A stretch of 64,000 nt of DNA from Halosolutus gelatinilyticus (lineage in GTDB: Archaea > Halobacteriota > Halobacteria > Halobacteriales > Natrialbaceae): the NCBI RefSeq assembly GCF_023028105.1, contig NZ_CP095493.1, positions 1 through 64,000 of the forward strand. Reading direction: 5' to 3'. This document shows positions 37,052-46,487 of the stretch, in pieces (within the stretch, counting starts at the first letter, position 1; every line of letters begins with the position of its first letter). The position numbers and the translations under genes were made by a program. The notes below the pieces were generated by a model. That model saw nothing but the letters and a program-made list of their open reading frames with translations, was not told the origin of the DNA and made no database searches.

Positions 37052-37338
37052 ACTCAGCACTTATTAACACCTGTACTAGTATTGATCCACTATGGAGAAC
37101 TTCAGAGTTGTACTAGGAAGAACTCCGTAGAGCGGAAGTTATCGACAGCGAGGGACGATCCCGACGGCCGATTGGACGCCTCCGACAGCGTGTCGATCGT
37201 CTGCGTGCCGCCGATCGATCGATACACTGGATTCAGCTACCTACCGGATTCAGCTACCGAAGTCTAGCAGTGGAGCCCCTCGACATCGGCGGCCCGAAAT
37301 CCAGTGATCCTGGCTCGACCGATTCCTGGCGTCCGACC

Positions 37339-38127
37339 ACACCGGGTTTCCGGTGAATCGGACCGCTTTACCCACCAGAGACCCGTCGCCGTAGCTTCGA
37401 TACCACTGGAGCTTCGATGCCGCTATAGATTCGGTGACGTTGTAGATTCGTCGCCGCCGATCGCCGCCGTCGCGTTTCGAGAGGGACTGGATTGCGATCG
37501 GAGACGACTGCACTCGCACACCCGGTTTCCGGTGAAGACATGGGTGGGCCGGTGACATCCCACACCGTATTTCCGGTGAAAATGCTTGTAGAGTGAGCTG
37601 GTGAGGGGTGAAAACGTCGCGAATTCCTCGGAGAAATACGCGAACGCGCTACTCGATGCGAAGATCGATGGTACTGACGGTACGACGATCGACGGTGCTG
37701 ACGCCGGCGAACGCTCCACTGGTGTTGACGAACGCTCGATCGGCTCATGGTAGATCAGAGAAGGAGAGCCTCCAGTAGAGACACACCGTATTTCCGGTGA
37801 ACGCCGCATTTTCGACGTGAAACGCCGACCAATAACGGCGGTCACACACACACACACCAAGTTTCCGGTGAAACCAGGAAAGGGATCTCTCTTGGAGAGG
37901 ATAGTGAGAGCGGAGTGAGGCGATGAGGGCGAACTCTCCGGAAAACGAAGACGGCGTCTGAAAAAGATGAAGGGGTCTGAAAGAGGAGGGGCCAAAAGCA
38001 CAGGAAAAATAGAGAAAGCCGGAACAGGAGTGCTGGAAGGGGGTGATCGGACCTATTGAATGATCGAATCGAACTGAAGACGGAATGCCCTTCGAACGGA
38101 AGACACGCACACCGGGTTTCCGGTGAA
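37339..38127 (+). repeat. Six forward origin-recognition-box-like repeats
   Basis: 19-mers with consensus ACACCGGGTTTCCGGTGAA lie at 37339-37357, 37518-37536, 37562-37580, 37783-37801, 37854-37872 and 38109-38127. Variants replace GGG by CGG, GTA or AAG. Each has an inner dyad CACCG/CGGTG. All six share orientation. Confidence 0.85.
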
Positions 38128-38367
38128 ACACGTGAACACAGCAACGCGTGACCGCAGAACGATGAGGTGATCTACTGGTCATGGGCGGCTCCTGACCGGT
38201 CCTAACCGCGGTATGACCGGTTTCAACCATGGTACTGGCTGCGAACGCCACCGATCGTAACACCGGTCAGCCATTGCGCACAGTCATAGTCAACACTAAA
38301 TACTAGCAGCGCAAAAAGTCCATTGAGTAGATCGACAAAAAGAAAGTCGACTCTGTCGACAGCTGTC

Positions 38368-38817
38368 TTCACCGGAAATCGCCTTGTCTACTCAAGCAAA
38401 AGATCACCTCGAATTAGCCTCCCCGCACTGGTTTCCCGAATCGATCGCTCGGTAGACCGCTTCTTTGAATCTTTCTTTGGACCGTTTTGGGGCCCAATTG
38501 AGCCGATTGTAGAGTTCGATCGAACCGATCACAGAGTTCGGTTGAGTCATCCCTCTAGCATCTGTGTTGATCCTCGAACGATCTGATCGGCCCACACCGC
38601 ATTTCCGGTGAACCGCAACCCCCGCTTCAACTGCACCATCCCCACCTTCACCCCCATTTCACCGGAAACTCGGTGTGTGTGTCCTCCACTTCTCCCATCG
38701 CCGATCGAAACGCCTCCAGTCTTCTCGAGAAGCCATCTCTCGGGTGAATTTCACCTGCTCACCGGTTCCGGAGTTTCGATACCAAACAGTAAAGACGTTT
38801 CACCGGAAACGTGGTGT
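38368..38817. repeat. Four ORB-like repeats of mixed orientation next to orc1/cdc6
   Basis: Reversed elements lie at 38368-38387 (degenerate), 38658-38676 and 38799-38817; a forward one lies at 38594-38612. The last (TTCACCGGAAACGTGGTGT) ends 8 bp before the orc1/cdc6 ATG, where the core promoter and start region should be, which suggests autoregulation. Confidence 0.8.
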
Positions 38818-38825
38818 CTACAACT

Positions 38826-40046
38826 ATGTCGAGTTCCGGCGACGATCTCTTCACTCGAGATGATCCGATATTCGAAAACAAGGAGCTGCTCGAGATCAAT
38901 CATCTGCCCGAGGAAGGTCGCATCGTCGGCCGGGACGACGAGATCTCCGATCTCGCGAACGCGGTCAATCCGGCGATTTTCGGCCAGAGTCCGAGCAATC
39001 TGCTCATCTACGGGAAGACCGGGACCGGCAAATCCCTCTGTGCAAAGCACATTTCCGAGCGGCTCATCCGCGTGGCGAAAGAAGAGGGCGTCACCGCGGA
39101 TTTCGCCTACGTCGACTGCGCTCAGGACAGCACCGAAACGCAGGCCGTCCAGACGATCGCGTACTCGCTGAACGATTCGGACGTCACCGACGTCAAGATT
39201 CCGGACAAGGGATTGAGTACGTCGACGTACTACAAACGGCTCTGGAACGTCCTCGATTCGCAGTACGATGTCGTCCTGATAATCCTGGATGAGGTCGACA
39301 AACTCGACGACGACGACATTCTGATGCAACTCTCGCGGGCGGGCGAGGCGGGCAAACTCGACCACTGCAAGATCGGCGTCATCGGAATCAGTAACAAGAT
39401 CAAGTACAAGGATCGAATGGACGAGCGGGTCAAATCGAGCCTCTGCGAGCGGGAGTTCGTCTTTCCGCCGTACGACGCGAATCAGCTCCGAGACATCATG
39501 GAGGCGCGCAGCGATGCGTTCAAAGACGGCGTACTCGATCCGTCAGTAATTCCTCGCGCGGCCGCGCTCGCCGCGCGGGAACACGGGGACGCGCGGAAGG
39601 CGATCGACATCCTCCGGTACGCCGGGGAGATCGCCCAGTCGAACGGCAGCGATCGCGTTCGCGAGGAGTTCGTCGTTCAGGCGCGGGAACGGGCCGAGAC
39701 GGATCGGTTCCGGGAGCTCATCCGCGGTTCGACGCCACACTCCCGGTACGTGTTGCAGGCACTGGCCGTGCTCTCGCTGAACACCCCGAACGAGGACGGC
39801 TTCAGGACGACGCGCATCTACGACGTGTACGAGGAGATCTGTCGGCAGGAGGGGTCGGATTCACTTTCCCTCCGTCGCGTTCGTGACCTCCTGAAGGAAC
39901 ACGCGTTCCTCGACATTATCGAACAGTCCCGTCAGAGCGGCGGCAGCGCGGAGGGCAGCTACACCGAGCACCAACTTCTCGAAGATCCGGACGTCGTTCG
40001 GAAAGTCCTGGTGGAGACGGTCCAATCCGAACCCGCCGATTCGTGA
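38826..40046 (+). CDS. orc1/cdc6: Orc1/Cdc6 replication initiator
   Basis: A 406-residue AAA+ initiator starting MSSSGDDLF; the GTG at 38811 would overlap an ORB and is rejected. Walker A GKTGTGKS lies near 63-70, Walker B LIILDEVDKLDDDD near 150-163, and sensor-1 IGISNK near 200. The C-terminal winged helix (about 310-400) recognises ORB elements. Flanking ORB-like repeats on both sides make this the cognate origin protein. Haloarchaea carry several paralogs, each tied to its own origin, so number assignment is not attempted. Binding autoregulation is likely from the ORB 8 bp upstream. Confidence 0.95.
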   Translation: MSSSGDDLFTRDDPIFENKELLEINHLPEEGRIVGRDDEISDLANAVNPAIFGQSPSNLLIYGKTGTGKSLCAKHISERLIRVAKEEGVTADFAYVDCAQDSTETQAVQTIAYSLNDSDVTDVKIPDKGLSTSTYYKRLWNVLDSQYDVVLIILDEVDKLDDDDILMQLSRAGEAGKLDHCKIGVIGISNKIKYKDRMDERVKSSLCEREFVFPPYDANQLRDIMEARSDAFKDGVLDPSVIPRAAALAAREHGDARKAIDILRYAGEIAQSNGSDRVREEFVVQARERAETDRFRELIRGSTPHSRYVLQALAVLSLNTPNEDGFRTTRIYDVYEEICRQEGSDSLSLRRVRDLLKEHAFLDIIEQSRQSGGSAEGSYTEHQLLEDPDVVRKVLVETVQSEPADS

Positions 40047-40259
40047 CCTCACGTTCGTGACCCCACGGCCTACGTGTTCGACTTGCAATCAATATTTCCT
40101 CTCGTGTTTGCTACTCGTTCTATACCCGGTCGTGTCCTCACTCCCCCTTCGTATCCTCGCTTCCCGTTACCGACGGTCTTTGCGCGACCTGTCCTCCGAT
40201 CGTCGACAAGATCTCTCGCTTCGCGATGTCGACGACTCCTGCTCCGCGATCCGAGTTCG

Positions 40260-40984
40260 TTCACCAGAAACCCGGTGTCCCGAAGCCGTCCACGGATGCC
40301 GGTTTCACCAGAAATTCGGTGAAGGCGGTCGATTTGTGACGTAGTCGTCCGCATTCGCGCTCGAGCGGAGCCAGTGCCGGTGAGGTCATCGGAAACCCGG
40401 TGTGCGATCCGCCGGTTTTCATCGGAAGCCCGGTGTCCCGCCGTCGTGTGGATGCCGAACGGACGGTCCCGTCGCAACCGACGAGGAGACGGCTTCGTTG
40501 TAGTCGAAGAGGAGATGCCTTCGTTGTAGCCGATACGAGTCTTCGTCGTAGCCGACGAGTAGACGTCTTTGTTGCGGCTGGCGAAGAGACGGTCTCATCG
40601 CAGTCGTCGATCGCCCGTCGAATCGCCGTGTTCCCGATAGGCCGATCGTCGATCCGATCGGGGATCGGTCAGTCGGTATTCTATGCGGACTAACTACTGA
40701 TTCCAAATAGAATCGATAGAATTTCGACACGATCGCTGCCGATCTATTTGAGGCCCGAATGCGTCGCGACGTCCGGGCTCGGCTGGCACGTTTCACCGGA
40801 AGTCCGGTGTCTCACTTCACACCACGTGTCGGATCGGTGAGGTTCGGCGAACTGGACGATACTGGGCGTCGATTCCCGAGTGTCGGTGATCGGTGATGGC
40901 TGGTGTCGTCGTCGATCGGTGATGACCGGTATCGTTTACCGGAACGACCGCTCGATCGGCGGGATTTCACCGGAAAGGCGGTGT
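40260..40984 (-). repeat. Six reversed ORB-like repeats downstream of orc1/cdc6
   Basis: Elements lie at 40260-40278, 40304-40322, 40385-40403, 40418-40436, 40792-40810 and 40966-40984. They follow the reversed consensus TTCACCGGAAACCCGGTGT. The first two have CCAG in place of CCGG and the next two ATCGG in place of ACCGG, so the left four are diverged; the last two are near consensus. Confidence 0.8.
40474..40609. repeat. Degenerate 26-bp tandem repeat
   Basis: Units begin about every 26 bp at 40474, 40500, 40526 (short, 22 bp), 40548, 40574 and 40600. They share a start like GTAGCCGA and an end like CTTCGTT. The block sits between ORB elements, which may point to an origin-associated feature. 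Confidence 0.6.
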
Positions 40985-40991
40985 CCCGGAA

Positions 40992-42155
40992 TCAGGGCGC
41001 GTCGAACCGATCGCCGGTTTTCCATCCTCGGGGAGAGTCGTTCAATCGGTCGGCCCCGTCGTCGGTGACGACGACGAGGTCTTCGATTCTGACGCCGAAC
41101 GCTCCGTCCAGGTAGATCCCCGGTTCGACGCTGAACACCATCCCAGGTTCGAGTTCGCGATCCGTACCGGCGGCGATGTACGGCGGTTCGTGAACTTCCA
41201 GTCCGACGCCGTGGCCCGTCCGGTGGATGAAGGCGTCAGCGTAGCCGGCGTCGTCGATCACGTCACGCGCTACCCGATCGATCTCCGCGGCCGCGACACC
41301 GGGTTCGACGGCGTCGACGGCTGCCTCCTGTGCGTCGCGGACGATCTCGTGTACGTGTTCGAACTCGGCCGACGGCTCGCCGACGACGACGGTTCGGGTT
41401 TGATCGCTCGGATACCGCCCCGTTCCGTCTTCGAGGTCGGCTGAAGCGGTCGTTCCGAAGTCCAGAACGATCGGGTCGCCGGGTTCGATCCGTCGCTGAC
41501 CGCCGTGGTGGTGGGGAGATGCGCCGTTGGGTCCGGAGGCGACGATCGTCTCGAACGCGGGCTCGTCGCCGCCTTCAGCCGTCAGTAGTCGGTCGATCTC
41601 GGCGGCGAGTTCCGCCTCGGTCAGTCCCACGAGGTCGCGTCCCCGCGATCGGACGGCGACCGAGACCCGATCGGCGATGGCGCCGGCCCGCTCGAGCGCG
41701 TCGAGTTCGACGTCGTCCTTCTTGAGCCGAAGCGGTTCGATCGCGGCGCTCGCGAGTCCGAACTCGGCACGGGGAAGCGCGGACCGGAGATCCTGCGTGA
41801 ACGTCGCCCACATCCGATCGTCGACGAGGACCGTCGGCGGCTCGCCGGACGCCTCGTCGAATCCCAGATCCGAGACGGTTCGCTCGAGCACGGCGAGGGG
41901 CTCCTCGTCGTCGTCCCAGAGCCGGAGTTCGTCGATCGGGCACCGATCGAGCTGGGCTTCGTACATCGTCGGCGCGAGAAGGACCGTCGGTCCATCCGTG
42001 GGCACGAAGAGCAGCAGGTGCCGCTCCGAGGGCGATTCGTCGAAGCCGACGAGGTACGTGAGGTTGGGGCTCGGAAAACAGACGGCCAGGTCGGCGTCGA
42101 CGGCGGCGAGTCGCCGTCGGGTCGCGGCCAGCCGGGACTCGAACACGGATCTCAT
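40992..42155 (-). CDS. M24-family metallopeptidase (Xaa-Pro aminopeptidase-like)
   Basis: A 387-residue pita-bread-fold peptidase starting at MRSVFESRLA; the upstream frame looks non-coding. The N-terminal creatinase-like domain (about 1-130) includes PSPNLTYLVGF. The C-terminal catalytic domain has HHHGGQRRIEPGDPIVLDFGTT in parts, with metal-binding Asp and His. It also has TGHGVGLEVHEPP (near 312) and EPGIYLDG with the Glu ligand. Substrates are usually X-Pro peptides, but the exact one is not fixed. Its stop is next to the last ORB element, at the right edge of the origin. Confidence 0.9.
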   Translation of the reverse strand: MRSVFESRLAATRRRLAAVDADLAVCFPSPNLTYLVGFDESPSERHLLLFVPTDGPTVLLAPTMYEAQLDRCPIDELRLWDDDEEPLAVLERTVSDLGFDEASGEPPTVLVDDRMWATFTQDLRSALPRAEFGLASAAIEPLRLKKDDVELDALERAGAIADRVSVAVRSRGRDLVGLTEAELAAEIDRLLTAEGGDEPAFETIVASGPNGASPHHHGGQRRIEPGDPIVLDFGTTASADLEDGTGRYPSDQTRTVVVGEPSAEFEHVHEIVRDAQEAAVDAVEPGVAAAEIDRVARDVIDDAGYADAFIHRTGHGVGLEVHEPPYIAAGTDRELEPGMVFSVEPGIYLDGAFGVRIEDLVVVTDDGADRLNDSPRGWKTGDRFDAP

Positions 42156-42413
42156 ACCGGCGATTCGGCCGGTCGAGAAATGAACGTTTCGTGGGCGGCG
42201 CACCGACGTCGAGCGCCGTCCCGTCATCGAGCCCCGAAGTGGCATCAGGTGCCGCGGCGACGTGGGAACCGCGCGTAACTACAACGGCCGGTGCGCACAA
42301 CTACAACGGCCGGTACACGGCTGATATCGGGCACTGCAACGGCCGGTACGGGGAGGTAGTAAATCCTCCCGGCGCCTGCAGGCCGCGAACCAACCCGCGA
42401 TGAGGCTGTCTTG

Positions 42414-44129
42414 ATGCAGCGAATGGTATTTCCCGAGGAGCGGTCGTCGTCGCCGACTCGTCCCTGGCAGTGCCGAATCGAAGAGAACGGCCGATCCGTC
42501 GTCGATACGCAGCTCGACGAATCGGTCTGTCCGGGATCGCTGATCGTCGTCTCGAACCGACAGCCGTACCGACACGAGTACGATGAGGCGACGGATCACG
42601 GGTCGACGGCGGCGGAACGGGAATCGGAACAGTCGGCGGACGGCACGATCGGAACGGGGTCGCTCGACGATCGGTCGATCACCGTCGACGAACCGACCGG
42701 CGGGTTGACCGCCGGTCTCGATCCCGTGATTCAGCACGTCGAGGGGACCTGGATCGCGTGGGGCGACGGCGACGCGGACTTCGCCGTCACGGACGATCGA
42801 AACTGCGTCGCGGTTCCGCCCGACGCCGAAGCGTACACGTTGCATCGAATCGACCTCTCGGAGGACGCCGTCGAGGCCTACTATCGCGGGTTCAGCAACC
42901 GGGTGCTCTGGCCGCTGTGCCACGAGTTTCCCGACCTCGTCGAACATCGGGACTCCGATTTCGAGTGGTATCGAACCGTCAACCAACGGTTCGCGGACGC
43001 GGCCGTCGAGCACGCGTCGGCCGACTCGGTGATCTGGCTGCAGGACTATCACTTCGCGCTCGCGTCGCAAGCAATTCGACGGGCGGCCCCCGACTCGGTG
43101 ACCATCGCCCAGTTCTGGCACATCCCGTGGCCGCCGGCGGACACGTTCCGTCACTGCCCCGCGGGGAAGCCGATCCTCGAGGGCCTACTCGGTAACGATC
43201 TTCTCGGCTTCCACGTCGATCGGTACGTTGACGCCTTCCTCGAGTGCGCGGATCGATTCCTGCCGGCGGCCGACGTCGATCGGGAAACGAGAACCGTCCG
43301 TCACGACGGGTCGACGACTCGCGTCGTCGCGACGCCGATGGGCGTCCACGCCGACTCGTACGCGCGGAACGCTCGATCGGCGTCGGTGGATCTCGGATCG
43401 ACGTTCGAGGAGGCGGCGATTCCCCGCGGCTGCGCCGTCGGACTCGGGGTCGATCGCCTCGATTATTCGAAGGGGATTCCCGAACGGTTCGCCGCGATCG
43501 AGCGGTTCTTCGAACGGCATCCCGGGTGGCGCGGCGAGTTCACGTTCGTCCAGAAAGCGACGCCGTCGCGGACCGAGATCGAGACGTACCAGCAGTACGG
43601 CGAGTTCGTCCGGAGCGAGGCGGATCGGATCAACCGGCGGTTCGCCCGTCCCGACTGGCAGCCGATCGTCTACATCGAGGAGTACATCTCGAACGAAACC
43701 CTCGCCGGGCTGTACCGCCACTCGGACGTCATGGTGGTGAGCGCGTTGCGCGACGGGATGAACCTGGTCGCACAGGAGTACGTCGCCGCGAGCATCGACG
43801 GGAACAGCTGTCTGCTCTTGAGCGACAGAACCGGTGTCCACGATCGACTCGGATCGCACGCGCTCACGATCGATCCGACCGACACCGAAGGGGTGGTCGA
43901 CCAGCTCGAACGGGCGCTGACGATGCCGCCGCACGAACGACAGTACCGGATGAACGCGCTTCGGTCCCGCGTCTTCGACGGCGATCTCGAATCGTGGATG
44001 GGAACGCAGTTCGACTGGATCCGGCGCGTGCACGCGGACGGCGCGAGGGAGCGCACCGACGCGGCTCTCGACCGGGAGCGGAACCGAGATCACGATCGCG
44101 ACTCGCACGAACCCACGCCCCCGGTATAA
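42414..44129 (+). CDS. otsA: Alpha,alpha-trehalose-phosphate synthase (GT20)
   Basis: A 571-residue glycosyltransferase making trehalose-6-phosphate from a nucleotide-glucose and glucose-6-phosphate. VSNRQPYRHEY sits near 44-54, with TGGLTAGLDPV later at the typical GGL site. Further GT20 motifs are HIPWPPADTFR and GFHVDRYVDAF, and the sugar-binding core LGVDRLDYSKGIPERF is near 345-360. VALRDGMNLVAQEY occurs here as VSALRDGMNLVAQEY. A TTG at 42411 precedes the chosen ATG. An acidic insertion (about 55-95) makes it longer than bacterial OtsA. It is 3 bp upstream of otsB. Confidence 0.92.
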   Translation: MQRMVFPEERSSSPTRPWQCRIEENGRSVVDTQLDESVCPGSLIVVSNRQPYRHEYDEATDHGSTAAERESEQSADGTIGTGSLDDRSITVDEPTGGLTAGLDPVIQHVEGTWIAWGDGDADFAVTDDRNCVAVPPDAEAYTLHRIDLSEDAVEAYYRGFSNRVLWPLCHEFPDLVEHRDSDFEWYRTVNQRFADAAVEHASADSVIWLQDYHFALASQAIRRAAPDSVTIAQFWHIPWPPADTFRHCPAGKPILEGLLGNDLLGFHVDRYVDAFLECADRFLPAADVDRETRTVRHDGSTTRVVATPMGVHADSYARNARSASVDLGSTFEEAAIPRGCAVGLGVDRLDYSKGIPERFAAIERFFERHPGWRGEFTFVQKATPSRTEIETYQQYGEFVRSEADRINRRFARPDWQPIVYIEEYISNETLAGLYRHSDVMVVSALRDGMNLVAQEYVAASIDGNSCLLLSDRTGVHDRLGSHALTIDPTDTEGVVDQLERALTMPPHERQYRMNALRSRVFDGDLESWMGTQFDWIRRVHADGARERTDAALDRERNRDHDRDSHEPTPPV

Positions 44130-44132
44130 CCG

Positions 44133-44984
44133 ATGTCGGAACGGACGCCACCTGCCCTCGTCTGGGAGCAGCGCGATCGGATCCGAGAGCGGCTTCGCGG
44201 CGCCTCCGAACTGCTCGTCTGTCTGGACTTCGACGGGACGCTCGCACCGATCGTCGAGGATCCGGACGAGGCGACGCCGCGGCCGGAAAACGAGGCGGCG
44301 GTCGAGCGACTCGCCGCCCACCCGGCGATCACGACCGCGATTGTCAGCGGCCGTGCGCTCGCGGACGTCCGCGAGCGAATCGACGGGCCGTCGATCTACG
44401 CGGGGAACCACGGGCTCGAACTCGAGCGCGAGGGGTCGGTCGCCGTGCATCCGGTCGCCCGGTCCCGCGCGAATCGCCTTGCGGCCGTCACCTCGGCCCT
44501 CGAAGAACTGGCTTCGACGGTGCCGAGCTGTCGGGTGGAGAACAAGCGGCTGACGGGAACGGTCCACGTTCGATCCGTCCCCGAGGCGGCCCGACCGCTA
44601 CTCCGCCGTCGAACCCGCGAGATCGTCGATCGGATCGGCGGCGACGATCTCGAGATCTCGACCGGAAAACGGATTCTGGAGATCGAACCCGCCGTTCCCT
44701 GGGGAAAGGGGAACGCGGTCGAGTTACTCGAGACCGATCGCTCCGCCGGTGTGCGGTCGATCTACGTCGGCGACGACGTCACCGACGAGTCAGCGTTTCG
44801 GGCCGTCGAGCCGGAGGGCGTCGGAGTCCGAGTCGGGGGAGACGATCCGTCCGTCGCCTCGGCGCGAGTGGAATCCCCGTCCGCGGTCGGCGGGCTCCTT
44901 CGGTGGATCGAATCGATCGCCGACGAGGTAGTCGACGATCCGCCGACCCCCTCGAATCCGCCGGCGCTCCCAAGGTCGACGTAG
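44133..44984 (+). CDS. otsB: Trehalose-6-phosphate phosphatase (HAD family)
   Basis: A 283-residue HAD phosphatase. The catalytic motif CLDFDGTLAPI (near 30-40) has the Asp nucleophile and second Asp. ISGRALADVR occurs here as IVSGRALADVR, and NHGLELER follows. The late motif YVGDDVTDESAF (near 210-222) provides the Mg-binding Asp residues. It removes phosphate from trehalose-6-phosphate, an osmolyte pathway. It directly follows otsA after a 3-bp gap, a typical two-gene operon. Confidence 0.93.
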   Translation: MSERTPPALVWEQRDRIRERLRGASELLVCLDFDGTLAPIVEDPDEATPRPENEAAVERLAAHPAITTAIVSGRALADVRERIDGPSIYAGNHGLELEREGSVAVHPVARSRANRLAAVTSALEELASTVPSCRVENKRLTGTVHVRSVPEAARPLLRRRTREIVDRIGGDDLEISTGKRILEIEPAVPWGKGNAVELLETDRSAGVRSIYVGDDVTDESAFRAVEPEGVGVRVGGDDPSVASARVESPSAVGGLLRWIESIADEVVDDPPTPSNPPALPRST

Positions 44985-45176
44985 CGGACGTCGAGTCCGG
45001 GATTCGGATTCCACTCCTGCCGACGCAAGTTGACAAATCCGGTGCTTTTCCGCCGGTAGTTGTCATTCCTATCACAACTTCCACCGATCGACGACAGCAG
45101 CGGCACGATCGAGGCGGTAAGATTCGAAAGTATTAGTCAGTGCTGGATATATAGTGAGATAGGAGCGTGACAGCAA

Positions 45177-45527
45177 GTGAAATTACGCCAGCCAACTGAT
45201 TTCCTGATCCTCGAAGAGCTCGAGGACAAGGGTCGAAACGTCGCGACGAATCTGGCCGAACACACGGGTAAGAGCCGAAAGAACATCAATACGAGATTAC
45301 CGGTCCTCGAGGATTACGGACTCGTCCGGAAGATCGGCCCCGCGGAGCGGTCCGGACTGTACGAGATCACCTCTCTCGGGAAGGCGGCGATCGTCTACCG
45401 GGACCAGTACGACGAGGTCGACGACTTCGAGACGCTCATCGAGGGTCCCAACGCCGGGTCCGCGAACGGCGGGGACCAGCAGCGGAGCTTCGCACGCGGC
45501 GAAGACGAACGGAGCGAAGAGCAGTAA
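45177..45527 (+). CDS. PhiH1-repressor-like winged-helix protein
   Basis: A 116-residue regulator starting from GTG at 45177 (MKLRQPTDFLI). The winged helix covers LILEELEDKGRNVATNLAEHTGKSRKNINTRL in parts, then LEDYGLVRKIGPAERSGLYEITSLG (about 8-70). This pattern matches the haloarchaeal phage PhiH1 repressor family as I know it. The C-terminus is acidic and disordered. An AT-rich stretch with a GATATATAGTGAGATAGG-like TATA lies at about 45145-45165, close to the start. It is probably a stand-alone transcription regulator. Confidence 0.8.
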   Translation: MKLRQPTDFLILEELEDKGRNVATNLAEHTGKSRKNINTRLPVLEDYGLVRKIGPAERSGLYEITSLGKAAIVYRDQYDEVDDFETLIEGPNAGSANGGDQQRSFARGEDERSEEQ

Positions 45528-45695
45528 CGACGCTCGCGATCGATTCGTACCGACGGTACCAGCGTCCGGTCGTCGCGAGGATCGAGTGTACGGCCGTCAC
45601 GTGGGCCAGCGCGCGGCTGCCGCGGGAATCGGTTACGACGGTGGTGCGGCGTCCCGGATCGGCGTGTTGTCCGCGTTTCCTTCGCGTTCGAGTGG

Positions 45696-46487
45696 TTACG
45701 CCGGAAGACTGCCGCCGTACCGCGCCAGTTCGCGGCGCGCGCACGCCGAGAAGACGAGGTTGAGTCGGCGTTCGAGCCCGTCGGGGTCCGGATACGACGT
45801 GCCGCAGGCGGATTCGCTTCGATCGTGATCCGGGCTCCAGGCGTAGCTACTGAGCATCGGCGTCGACACGATGGCGTCGCCGTATCGGTAGGCGACGCCG
45901 TGCTTGTGGCCCAGCCCGAGCGCGTGACCGATCTCGTGCGCGAGAATCTGTATCGAGCGCGTCGGCGCCGCGTTCGGAACGATCTTCTGGCTCGCGTCGA
46001 CGTCGTCCCTGGCGAGCAGGTCGTCGAACGGCGGGAGCGCCGCGAGGTGTCGAGCGCCGCCGACCGACGCGACGTGCGGGATCCCGTATCCGGTCGGTGC
46101 GGTGACCATCTGCCCGTCCGTGATCAGTACGTTAGCGTCGGCCGCGGGCTCGATATCCCGCCGACCGATCGCCCCGGACGCGACGATTCGAGGCCACTCC
46201 CCGCGGCTGGTGATTCGCGCACCGTCTTCGGTCGAAACCGATACGACGCCGCCGGCCGAGAGGTCGAGCGACCAGTGGTCGAAATCGAGCATCGACCCGA
46301 GGTACTCGAGGACGCGATCGATGACGCCGTCGTACGTCGCGGCGGTTTCCGAGAGCCAGACGCGCACCTCGAGGGTGGTTTTCGGTGTTCGCATCGCGTA
46401 CCCGATCGTCGCGAGCGAACCGACCGTCCCGATCGCGCCGAGAAACGCACGCCGCTTCACGGGGGTGGTTCTCGCGGAGGAAGACAA
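45696..46487 (-). CDS. Matrixin-like zinc metalloprotease, exported
   Basis: A 263-residue protein starting MSSSARTTPVKRRAFLGAIG. Twin Arg KRRAFLG followed by a hydrophobic stretch fits a Tat signal. The zinc motif HEIGHALGLGHKHG (HExxHxxGxxH, about 184-197) is the metzincin signature. A Met-turn-like MLSSYAWSP follows. A Cys in SACGTSYP and another in FSACARR could form a disulfide. It probably acts outside the cell on proteins. It converges on the regulator at 45177. Confidence 0.85.
   Translation of the reverse strand: MSSSARTTPVKRRAFLGAIGTVGSLATIGYAMRTPKTTLEVRVWLSETAATYDGVIDRVLEYLGSMLDFDHWSLDLSAGGVVSVSTEDGARITSRGEWPRIVASGAIGRRDIEPAADANVLITDGQMVTAPTGYGIPHVASVGGARHLAALPPFDDLLARDDVDASQKIVPNAAPTRSIQILAHEIGHALGLGHKHGVAYRYGDAIVSTPMLSSYAWSPDHDRSESACGTSYPDPDGLERRLNLVFSACARRELARYGGSLPA

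Larger units (their letters stand above)
37052..38825. other. Replication origin region upstream of orc1/cdc6
   Basis: About 1.8 kb of non-coding DNA carrying ten ORB-like 19-mers. Between the forward cluster (ends 38127) and the first reversed element (38368) lies an AT-rich stretch (about 38275-38345), the best candidate for the DNA-unwinding element. Another AT-rich tract lies at 37052-37095. Small ORFs in this stretch contain ORB sequence and are taken as shadows. Confidence 0.75.
40047..40991. other. Origin region downstream of orc1/cdc6
   Basis: A 945-bp gap with six reversed ORB-like elements and one block of 26-bp degenerate repeats. It is AT-rich near 40670-40750. No gene is recognised. 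It runs into the convergent M24 peptidase gene. Confidence 0.7.

Noticed and set aside
37304-38263. Small ORFs in the origin region
   Set aside because: They are built from ORB repeats and Ser/Arg-rich non-coding translation, with no domain or plausible start context.
37339-40984. CRISPR array, because of many repeats of near-constant sequence
   Set aside because: Spacing is irregular (from about 25 to several hundred bp), orientation changes, and no cas genes are present; ORB elements explain them.
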